Shown here piece after piece: positions 50,129-57,504 of a DNA stretch of 64,000 nt. Under the pieces are notes generated by a model. That model saw only the letters and a list, made by a program, of their open reading frames with translations, did not search any database and was not told the origin of the DNA. The stretch comes from SLNP01 sp964568875 (GTDB lineage Bacteria; Bacteroidota; Bacteroidia; Bacteroidales; VadinHA17). Both the position numbers and the translations under genes were made by a program. Numbering within the stretch: position 1 is the stretch's first letter; the number at the start of each line of letters is the position of its first letter. The stretch covers positions 3,253 to 67,252 of the forward strand of contig CAZMSH010000020.1 in the NCBI GenBank assembly GCA_964568875.1. The letters run 5' to 3'.

Positions 50129-53100
50129 TTATTTACCTTCTTTAAGTTTACTAACTATCTTTTCGCGGGTGAGTTTTTTTATTGCGAGGGCGGTTGCCAC
50201 CGTTCCCACAACAAGTAGTAACAGAGCCAGCAGGAAAATGCTTGTCCATGGCAGGCTGTTGCCGGTGCTCAGTGATGGCCAGGTGGCGATTACTGCGGGC
50301 AGTGTTCCGGCCAGTACTCCGGCAGTGAGTATGGCCAGATTCTCTTTGAGAAGCATTCGCCTTATGGCCTTTGTTGTGAATCCGGTTGCCGTCATCAATG
50401 CCAGTTCTCGGCGGCGTGAACGGATATTCCGCAGCAGGTTGAGGCCCATGCCGGTAACACCCAGTATCATTCCTATTGCCCCCAGCACCGTGAATACTGA
50501 CAAGTAGGTGTTGGTGACACGGTAGAATGACTGCAGGCGAGCAGTCGTTGTTTCGAATATGGCTCCGTAAGAGGCAAGGGTAGGGACATCAGATGTCTGA
50601 TCGCTCCCACTGGTCGTGAGCCCGGTCCGGTTCAGAGCTGTTGAGTAAGCGGTGTCGGCCAGGAGTATGGTACTTCCTGAAACTGACGGGAACCATTCGA
50701 AGAAGTGGGATTTATCAATTACCAGGTGGCCCTGGAAGATTGATGTTTTGAATCCGCCGGCAATTATCACATGCAGTGGACGGCCCGATTCTGATCTTAT
50801 GGTAACAGTATCCCCTGCTGTGACCTTCATACCCCACTGCATTACTGTCTGGTCGAGGAAGCCATATATTGCATCTTTGCCTGCGGGATTCAGGAGAGCT
50901 TCCCATGGTGAGTCGCCGGTAATATTTTTCAGGGTTGTGGCAAATGAAAAAGATCCTCTTTCAGCCATAATAGCAGCATCGACACCAAGGAGGTGAGGTG
51001 AAGTTATAAAATTGAGGTTGAGGCAGCTGGCATCATCACCGTCGACACGGAGACATCTCATTATAGTCCCGGATCCGGTCAGGTCAACAGATGGTCCGAC
51101 AGGTATTGATGTTTCTATCCAGTGTGTAAACCCACCTGTTCCACTGGTTCGGTTCATTGCCTCCCGGCCGAAATCCTGGCGGTTGGCACCTGTAGATATC
51201 ACAATGAAGAGACCGGCTGCTATGAACAGAACAGGTGTTACAGCCCTGGCGGGCCAGAAGGCGTAATATCGGAGGGAGAGGAGGTGTTTTCTGAAGCGGC
51301 GGGTAACCAGCCAGCGCACTGCAAGAATGAGGGCAATGAATAGAAGTGTTCCGGCGATAAACCAGAGCATAACCGGATTTACAGATGTAAAGGCAATGAG
51401 CAGGAATGTCACGGTTGTCGATAGCAGTACGGCACTTAAAATAAGTGTTGTCAGTTTTCCATCAGGAACCTCTCTGTCACGCACTGATTCACCCGATCTT
51501 TTCAGGAAAGAGTTAATCTGCAGTGCAGCAGCAGCAATGGTAACTGTACTAGTGGTGATGAATCCGGTTAACAGCGGACCGGCACCGGTGAAAGCACTCA
51601 GTGTGTCAGTCTGTACAGCACCTATCCACACTGAATTAAGGGCTTTGATGATGATGCCGTTAAAAAGGATTCCGGCAGCGGTGCCGGCAGCGGCGCCGAC
51701 TATTACCGGCAGGGAGGCCTCGCCCACGAAGAGGAGCCTTATCTTTCTCTTTGTGAATCCCAGGGCGGTATAGGCTGCCATTTCGCCTTCACGGCTCCTG
51801 AGGTGGTTGTCGGTGATCATTATCAGCAGCACAAGCGCCGAGCCTACTATGAAGAAGCTGAGGGCCAGGAAGAGGGTGCTGAAATCAACCCCTGAGGTAG
51901 CGGCCTTCAGTCCTTCGGCCCGCAGGTCGTTTATGGTAAATCCGAAGGTTCCGAGGTTGATATCCTCCAGAGCGGCTGGATTGATGTCGCCGGCGGCGAC
52001 AATGGGGGGTGGGGCGTCTGTGGAGCTATGAATATTCAACCCCGCTGGGGTTGTAAGGTTTCCTGCCGGGGTTGGATTGTACCCCTCTTGGGTTGGATTG
52101 TACCCTTCCGGGGTTGGATTGTACCCCGCTGGGGTTGAAAGGTGATGTTTAAATCTTATTGAGGTTGCCGGGCCGAACTGGTTACCCCAGAGGGCGGCTC
52201 CTGTTTTGTATCTTATGAATGCCTTCGGGGTTCCGGCATGATCGAACCAATAATCTTCGTCCTTGTCACGTATACTCTTCATATCGAGGGGTATACCTGT
52301 ATCCCATTCGGTACAGGTACTGGCTCCGGTTATTCCCGGGAACTCAGGCATCAACATTGAGTCACGCCAGACACCGCTGAGGGGAACGATTTGTGCTACC
52401 CTGAAGCGGGCAGTATCTTCATAGAGGCGATTATCGTTGCCGGTGACGTAGTATGTGACCATCAGTGTGTCGCCGGGCTTACATCCAAGGTCGGATGCAA
52501 GCCAGCTGTTTACCGCAATATCGTAAGGGGAGGTCAGCATAGGGACATTATTGTCAGGAACGGCTGCTATAAATGAGTATGGCGTTGCTCCTGATTCAGA
52601 AACTATGTTGTTGGCAAGATAGGTAATGATTGGATGAGCGTCAGGGATAGCGGCTGTAAGTTCTGATACGATGAATTCGTCGATAAAAATGCGATCGGAG
52701 ATGATTTCCGTATCACCGGTAGCCTTTACCGTTCTGAACCGCAGTGACTGTCCGCCGGGAAATGCCACATCTGCCAGAGCCTCTTCCACTTCGGAGAGTG
52801 CGGGCCTGCTGTCCTGGCCTTCGCCAAAGGCTATCATAAACCTGTTGGCCTTGCGTCGGCTCTGCAGGAACTGGTTGAATTCGTCTATGTTGACGAATAT
52901 ATTATATGGTATTATCTGGCTAATTGAGGGATTGAAGAGGGCATAGCTTTCATCGCGCACTATTTTTTTTACGGTAAGGAACAGCGAGCCTTCCTCATCT
53001 TTTGATGGAGCAAAGGGAGTGTGGTTTGGAATATCAGAAGGAGGGTCGAAGCGTACAATTACGAACTCGCCCTCTTTCACCTGCAGTGCATCTGCCAGTC

Positions 53101-53518
53101 TGCCGTTCAGAACGGCCTCGCCCCTTACGGGTGTTTCCCCTGCCGGATCATAACCTCCCAACAGAAAGAAAGAACTGTCGACTCCCCATATTTTTGCTCC
53201 GTTCACCGTCAGGTCGCCTCCGAACCCGCTTACGCGGCCATTAACTTCCATCAACGGGGCGATCGTTACACCCAGCTTTTCGTACAGCGCTACTGCCACA
53301 TCACGGTCGGAATAACGGAGGCCTGCGCTGACCATCAATCCTGAACCGTTAAGTCTTTCCAGGGTGTTCTTTTTCAGGGTTTCGCGTACCGAATGACCTG
53401 CCAGCAGTGATGCCGTGATTACGGCAGCAATCAGTGCCACCACCAGAGACAGGGTGATGTAGCTGTTACGGTGCCATGCAACGGCTTTGGCAATTATACT
53501 GATACGCGTAAGCCTCAT
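50129..53518 (-). CDS. FtsX/MacB-type ABC transporter permease with repeat-derived insert
   Basis: A 1129-residue permease. An N-terminal helix (ITLSLVVALIAAVITASLLAGHSVR) is followed by a large periplasmic domain (~45-535), then three helices with the FtsX core (~545-660; FLALSFFIVGSALVLLIMI), further helices, a second periplasmic domain (~770-1000) and a C-terminal FtsX core (ending IFLLALLLLVVGTVATALAI). Residues ~459-512 are encoded by a 21-bp hairpin array and a full hairpin repeat (YNPTPEG units, then AGLNIHSSTDAPPPIVAAG). The insert keeps the frame and sits in the periplasm before the membrane helix. The permease pairs with the ATPase at 53515 by an ATGA overlap. The family exports lipoproteins, lipids or peptides by a mechanical mechanism. 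Confidence 0.9.
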   Translation of the reverse strand: MRLTRISIIAKAVAWHRNSYITLSLVVALIAAVITASLLAGHSVRETLKKNTLERLNGSGLMVSAGLRYSDRDVAVALYEKLGVTIAPLMEVNGRVSGFGGDLTVNGAKIWGVDSSFFLLGGYDPAGETPVRGEAVLNGRLADALQVKEGEFVIVRFDPPSDIPNHTPFAPSKDEEGSLFLTVKKIVRDESYALFNPSISQIIPYNIFVNIDEFNQFLQSRRKANRFMIAFGEGQDSRPALSEVEEALADVAFPGGQSLRFRTVKATGDTEIISDRIFIDEFIVSELTAAIPDAHPIITYLANNIVSESGATPYSFIAAVPDNNVPMLTSPYDIAVNSWLASDLGCKPGDTLMVTYYVTGNDNRLYEDTARFRVAQIVPLSGVWRDSMLMPEFPGITGASTCTEWDTGIPLDMKSIRDKDEDYWFDHAGTPKAFIRYKTGAALWGNQFGPATSIRFKHHLSTPAGYNPTPEGYNPTQEGYNPTPAGNLTTPAGLNIHSSTDAPPPIVAAGDINPAALEDINLGTFGFTINDLRAEGLKAATSGVDFSTLFLALSFFIVGSALVLLIMITDNHLRSREGEMAAYTALGFTKRKIRLLFVGEASLPVIVGAAAGTAAGILFNGIIIKALNSVWIGAVQTDTLSAFTGAGPLLTGFITTSTVTIAAAALQINSFLKRSGESVRDREVPDGKLTTLILSAVLLSTTVTFLLIAFTSVNPVMLWFIAGTLLFIALILAVRWLVTRRFRKHLLSLRYYAFWPARAVTPVLFIAAGLFIVISTGANRQDFGREAMNRTSGTGGFTHWIETSIPVGPSVDLTGSGTIMRCLRVDGDDASCLNLNFITSPHLLGVDAAIMAERGSFSFATTLKNITGDSPWEALLNPAGKDAIYGFLDQTVMQWGMKVTAGDTVTIRSESGRPLHVIIAGGFKTSIFQGHLVIDKSHFFEWFPSVSGSTILLADTAYSTALNRTGLTTSGSDQTSDVPTLASYGAIFETTTARLQSFYRVTNTYLSVFTVLGAIGMILGVTGMGLNLLRNIRSRRRELALMTATGFTTKAIRRMLLKENLAILTAGVLAGTLPAVIATWPSLSTGNSLPWTSIFLLALLLLVVGTVATALAIKKLTREKIVSKLKEGK
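51988..52053 (-). repeat. Hairpin repeat copy H inside the FtsX gene
   Basis: On the minus strand: perfect stem CAACCCC / GGGGTTG with loop AGC (52037-52053), then AATATTCATAG, a C-rich stretch and TTGTCGCCGCCGG. It is in frame with the permease, read so that the ATTCATAGC box becomes IHS and the TAG is out of frame. Confidence 0.9.
52054..52141 (-). repeat. 21-bp hairpin-head array inside the FtsX gene
   Basis: Four or five head units of the hairpin repeat family in tandem, of the type CAACCCC...GGGTACAATC, 21 bp long, encoding seven-residue YNPTPEG-like repeats. They lie directly before copy H, as head units do before copy E. Confidence 0.85.
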
Positions 53519-54189
53519 CGTTGTACCGGAATAAGTTTTCCGTCAGTAAGTTCGTATTGTGTTTCCATGGCTGCAGCCAGACGTTCGGAGTGAGTTACCA
53601 CTATCAGTGTGGAGCCCGATTCGCGGTTCAGTTCAGCCAGCAGTTCTCCCAGCAGCTGCGAATTTTTTCTGTCGAGCGAGCCGGTGGGCTCATCGGCAAG
53701 CAACAGGGCAGGCTTGTTTGCCAGTGCGCGTACGAATGCTGCCCGCTGTGCTTCCCCTCCGGATACGGTAAAGGGATATTTGTCGAGTATGCCGGTAATG
53801 CCTGTTCTTTCAGCCATAGCAGTAATATGAGCCTCTGTTTCGGCTGAAACGGAGTGTTTATTGCCTCCGGCCAGAAAAGGCAGCCATATATTTTCCCTGA
53901 TTGTCAGGTGTGGCAGCAGCAGGTGTTCCTGGAAGATGAATCCAACATGGCGGTGGCGAAAGGCGGCGGCATCGTCACCAGTCAGTGCGGTTATTTCATT
54001 TCCATTGAAATGGAGGGAGCCACTGTCAGGTTTCTCGAGGAGGCCTATAATATTAAGCAATGTCGTTTTGCCTGAACCCGAGGGACCGGTGATGGCAACG
54101 GAACTGCCCTCCGGGGCAGTCAGTGAGAGTCCGTCCAGCACTACCCCTCTTAATATAAAAGCTTTGCAAATATCCTTTAGTTCAATCAT
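53515..54189 (-). CDS. ABC transporter ATP-binding protein (LolD/MacB type)
   Basis: A 224-residue ATPase. Walker A is GPSGSGKTT, the Q-loop is VGFIFQEHLLLPHLT, the signature is VSGGEAQRAAFVRAL, Walker B is LLLADEPTGSLD and the H-loop is VVTHS. The GSLD after Walker B is typical of the LolD/FtsE/MacB group, which works with FtsX-type permeases. Its stop overlaps the permease start by four bases, so the two make one complex. It lies 15 bases after the glycosyltransferase gene. Confidence 0.93.
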   Translation of the reverse strand: MIELKDICKAFILRGVVLDGLSLTAPEGSSVAITGPSGSGKTTLLNIIGLLEKPDSGSLHFNGNEITALTGDDAAAFRHRHVGFIFQEHLLLPHLTIRENIWLPFLAGGNKHSVSAETEAHITAMAERTGITGILDKYPFTVSGGEAQRAAFVRALANKPALLLADEPTGSLDRKNSQLLGELLAELNRESGSTLIVVTHSERLAAAMETQYELTDGKLIPVQR

Positions 54190-54204
54190 TGCTGGTAAGA
54201 TATT

Positions 54205-55494
54205 TTATTTTGCTATAACGGTCTGGTAAAGTGCTTTAATCCTTTCTTTCATTTTGTCGGATGACAGTTCGCTGTCGAGTGAACTTATTCCCGAGTTTCT
54301 CATTGCCTGTCTTGCAGGTTTGTCGGCAAGAAGTTGCATCATGGCTTCGGCCAGTCCGGTTTCTGTGTCATCGCTGTAGGTGATACCGCCGCCGGTCATT
54401 GCTATAATCTCAGGAGCTGCACCTGTGGCAGGCTGCACTACCGGGACACCTGCGCTGATAGCTTCAATAAGATACTGACCCCATGCGTCTGGTTTACGTA
54501 CCGGTACCGACAGCAGGTCTATGCTGCTGAAGAACTTTTGTTTTTCAGTACCGGTAAAGCTGTTATGAAGGTGGAGTGATTTTTCATGGCCGGCATCATG
54601 AATACGGGCAATCTGTTTCTTGATGAAAGACTTGTCTGAAGCAGTATAGCCCCCACAGAGGTGCAGCTGAAGTTCAGGCATCTTATTTTTCATTACCAGG
54701 AAAGCCCCGATCATCTTATCAAGTCCGTTTGCCACGCTCAGCCTCGAAAAGTAACCTATTGAGGGCTTTTCATCTTCACTTCTCCCAGCAACCCTGAATT
54801 CCGGCTTGTCTACAGGATGTACCACCTCTATCTTCTCAGGATTGATACCCGTTTTTGAGACGATAAACTGTTTGTAGTATTCTGAGGAGCTTACGAATTT
54901 TTCTATCACCTCAGCAGATTTTCCTATCAGTCTCCATGCTTCGCTGCGGTATGGTTCCTTCATTTCGTTTACCCAGTCATCTTCATTCTGCAGTGAGCAA
55001 ACTATGGGGATATCACTAATCCTGCGCAGATTATATGCCAGGCCTGTCAGCAGTGCATTAGACAGGTGAATGATATCAGGCTTACCATCTTTTGAAAGGA
55101 AGTCCATCAGCTTCACGGTTTCCTTCAGCAGTGCCGGTCCGTCACCTGTAATCATGTCGATGGTAGTTTTTTCGAGTCCTTCCGGTGTGGTGGAACCAGA
55201 CATACGTGATGCAAAGCGTAGCATCGGCTTTGAGTCGAGCATTTTTTCGAGGAACGATGGCATATTACGCAGCATTGGAACATGCTCCTTGAAATATAGC
55301 GATATTGCGCCAAAGAAGACCTCCTCTTCGAAGCCGTCGCCGAAGTTGTCGCGGTTGGGCATCAGGTATAGCGGTATAGCTATTACGTCGGTGCCAGGGT
55401 TGTTCTTCATAATTGTCACGAACATGCGGTCGCGGTGACAGTTTCCGCAGTAAAAGGCACCACCGGTGCCGGGAACGAGATAGGCAATTTTCAT
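54205..55494 (-). CDS. Glycosyltransferase family 4 protein
   Basis: About 429 residues from ATG 55494 (MKIAYLVPGTGGAFYCGNCHRDRMF); the longer frame to 55608 overlaps the propeller gene and has no signal. GT-B fold: the N-terminal acceptor domain has an unusual GGAFYCGNCHRD loop; the C-terminal domain has IGYFSRLSVANGLDKMIGAF, LHLCGGYTASDK, FFSSIDLLSVPVRKPDAWGQYLIEAISAGVPVVQPATGAAPEI, with the EX7E-like nucleotide-sugar site. The CGNC pair at the start recurs in a subgroup found with propeller and ferredoxin genes. The acceptor is unknown. Confidence 0.87.
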   Translation of the reverse strand: MKIAYLVPGTGGAFYCGNCHRDRMFVTIMKNNPGTDVIAIPLYLMPNRDNFGDGFEEEVFFGAISLYFKEHVPMLRNMPSFLEKMLDSKPMLRFASRMSGSTTPEGLEKTTIDMITGDGPALLKETVKLMDFLSKDGKPDIIHLSNALLTGLAYNLRRISDIPIVCSLQNEDDWVNEMKEPYRSEAWRLIGKSAEVIEKFVSSSEYYKQFIVSKTGINPEKIEVVHPVDKPEFRVAGRSEDEKPSIGYFSRLSVANGLDKMIGAFLVMKNKMPELQLHLCGGYTASDKSFIKKQIARIHDAGHEKSLHLHNSFTGTEKQKFFSSIDLLSVPVRKPDAWGQYLIEAISAGVPVVQPATGAAPEIIAMTGGGITYSDDTETGLAEAMMQLLADKPARQAMRNSGISSLDSELSSDKMKERIKALYQTVIAK

Positions 55495-55505
55495 AGAGCC
55501 GATAT

Positions 55506-56612
55506 TTATCCGAACGCCAGCAGCCTGCCGTCTTCTGTGAGTATGTAAAATACTTTTCCGGCTACTGCGGGGGAGCTGCCCACCGGCTTGCCGGTGTCGA
55601 ACTTCCACAGTTCGCGGCCGGTACGCAGGTCAAGTATATAGACCTTTGAGTCCCGCGATCCGAAGAGTACCTTATCGCCTGCTATTACTGCGCTGCCAGT
55701 AATGCGCCCTGTGGTTGCAAACCTCCATACCTCCTTGCCGGTGGAAGCATCAAAGCACCAGATGTTCTTATCTTCACTGCCGATGACCACTCTGTTTCCT
55801 GATATTGCAGGCGTAGCTACCAGCACACTGGTTTCGTCGTACCCGGGAGCTTTCCAGAGGGTCTGTCCGTTAGTAATGTCAATGCAATGCAGGGTACCTT
55901 CATAATCGCCAATGAAAGCCAGATTTCCCCGTAATGCCGGTGACGCTGCAATATACACATCGACCATATTGTTCCTGACCTCTGTACCTTTTTCGGTATC
56001 TACGACACGCAGGAAACCGTCGCATCCTCCGAAAATTGTCATTCGTTCAGAAACGGCCGGTGTACCGTTGATGAAATTGTTGGTTTCGAACTGCCAGAGG
56101 CCCTTGCCGGTTTTGGCGTCGACGGAGTGCAGGTTATAGTCGTAACTCCCCACTATAATTGTTGGTCTTGCTGCTGTGCCTGCTATGTTGGGAGAACCTG
56201 TAATCTGGTTTTCGGTGCGGTAGGTCCATATTTCAGTTCCGGTTTTAACATCGAGGGCCCTGAGGTGTCCGTCGAGGGAACCGAAGATAACCATATTGCC
56301 ATTTATCAGCGGCGCCCCTTCTATTCCGGAATTTGCCTCATACTTCCAGGCAGCCTTACCGTCAGAATTCACTGCATGCAGTACGCCGTCGTTATCGCCG
56401 AAGAATATCATTGAACCGTTTGTTACGGGCGATGATACTGAACGTACGCCACCGGAGTATGACCACAGCAGTTTAGGTGCTGCCGGCAGGTTGGTGGCAG
56501 CGTTGCCGTCAAGTGACGGATTGCCCCGGAAGATTGGCCAGTCGGTACGTCCCGGCTGTGCCTGCAGGGTAGCAGCAACAAAAATGACTGATATGACTGA
56601 TACGAATCTCAT
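55506..56612 (-). CDS. Secreted PQQ-type beta-propeller protein
   Basis: A 368-residue protein with a signal peptide (ending LQAQPG) and about seven propeller blades with strong AxxGKxxWxF motifs: WKYEANSGIEG, ALDVKTGTEIWTYRTEN, SVDAKTGKGLWQFETNN, CIDITNGQTLWKAPGY, CFDASTGKEVWRFATTG, ILDLRTGRELWKFDTGK. The repeats resemble BamB and PQQ dehydrogenases, without the dehydrogenase site. It probably binds partners in the periplasm or on the cell surface. It lies four bases after the oxidoreductase gene upstream and eleven before the glycosyltransferase. Confidence 0.9.
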   Translation of the reverse strand: MRFVSVISVIFVAATLQAQPGRTDWPIFRGNPSLDGNAATNLPAAPKLLWSYSGGVRSVSSPVTNGSMIFFGDNDGVLHAVNSDGKAAWKYEANSGIEGAPLINGNMVIFGSLDGHLRALDVKTGTEIWTYRTENQITGSPNIAGTAARPTIIVGSYDYNLHSVDAKTGKGLWQFETNNFINGTPAVSERMTIFGGCDGFLRVVDTEKGTEVRNNMVDVYIAASPALRGNLAFIGDYEGTLHCIDITNGQTLWKAPGYDETSVLVATPAISGNRVVIGSEDKNIWCFDASTGKEVWRFATTGRITGSAVIAGDKVLFGSRDSKVYILDLRTGRELWKFDTGKPVGSSPAVAGKVFYILTEDGRLLAFG

Positions 56613-56616
56613 AACT

Positions 56617-57501
56617 CTATTTTTTCATTGCGAGCGCCCCGGTGGGACATATTTCAGCAAACTCCCGGGCAGCGTCGTTAAGAATATCAACAAAATCATG
56701 GTAAAGAGGTTCAGTGATTATGGTTTCATAGCCCCTGCCCCTGAAACACAACGACGGCTGTCCGGTCAGCTTTGCCCCAAGCCTGACACATAATCCGCAC
56801 TTGATACATTTTGCATGTTCAAAAATCAGGCCGCTGACAGTATTTATCTTTTTCTCAATGGGGTAAGCGGTATGTTTTCCCCGGGGATTCTTAACATTCA
56901 GGTTTCCGGCGGCATCCCTCAGCCGGCAGTCGGAGGCAGCACGGCAGTCACAGTGTAGGCATCGTGATGCCTCTTCGCAGGCCTCAGCTTCTGTCGAGGG
57001 GTTATCGTAGGCTGAAGCTTCAGTGGCGGCCTCCTTAAGCCATTCGCGGAATTCTTCGTCGGTGACGGAACCGAGGGTGGANNNNNNNNNNNNNNNNNNN
57101 NNNNNNNNNNNNNNNNNNNNNNNNNNNNNNNNNNNNNNNNNNNNNNNNNNNNNNNNNNNNNNNNNNNNNNNNNNNNNNNNNGGGCATACCAGACGGCAGG
57201 GCGCTTCGCATTCGGCGCGGTGTTCCACCAGCAGCAGACGGACTGCTTCGGCCCGCATACGCAATACTTCCGGTCCTGAAGCATCAATGTCCATGTCATC
57301 GGTTACCACTGCCGAGCATGAAGGAATATACTTCCCGCTGTTATTTTCCCTGACCATGCAAACCATGCATGAGGTGTAGTGTTCCATACCGGGCTTATAG
57401 CATAGAGAAGGCACGTTGATGCCCTCTTTTCTGATGACATCGATGAGTCTTGATTGTTCCGGTGCTTCCACCGGCATTCCGTCTATTTTGATTCTGACCA
57501 T
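56617..57501 (-). CDS. 2Fe-2S/4Fe-4S oxidoreductase subunit interrupted by an assembly gap
   Basis: The N-terminal part (before the gap) is a 2Fe-2S ferredoxin-like domain (VRIKIDGMPVEAPEQSRLIDVIRKEGINVPSLCYKPGMEHYTSCMVC) followed by the start of a cysteine-rich domain (VEHRAECEAPCRLVC), as in NuoG/HydA/StnC proteins. After the gap come EAEACEEASRCLHCDC and AASDCRLRD, as at the end of GltD-like oxidoreductases, and a last cluster segment CIKCGLCVRLG. In this family a FAD/NAD(P)-binding domain of several hundred residues lies between these parts, so it is probably missing in the 100-N gap. With the NuoE-NuoF fusion upstream it resembles electron-bifurcating Stn/Nfn complexes. Confidence 0.8.
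   Translation of the reverse strand: MVRIKIDGMPVEAPEQSRLIDVIRKEGINVPSLCYKPGMEHYTSCMVCMVRENNSGKYIPSCSAVVTDDMDIDASGPEVLRMRAEAVRLLLVEHRAECEAPCRLVCXXXXXXXXXXXXXXXXXXXXXXXXXXXXXXXXXXSTLGSVTDEEFREWLKEAATEASAYDNPSTEAEACEEASRCLHCDCRAASDCRLRDAAGNLNVKNPRGKHTAYPIEKKINTVSGLIFEHAKCIKCGLCVRLGAKLTGQPSLCFRGRGYETIITEPLYHDFVDILNDAAREFAEICPTGALAMKK
57082..57181. other. Assembly gap of 100 N
   Basis: Exactly 100 N, a common placeholder for a gap of unknown length. It falls inside the oxidoreductase gene. The apparent continuous frame across it is accidental. Confidence 0.98.
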
Positions 57502-57504
57502 TAC

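Noticed and set aside
52054..52141. CRISPR array
   Set aside because: Units are 21 bp in direct tandem without spacers, inside an open coding frame; no cas genes are in the window.
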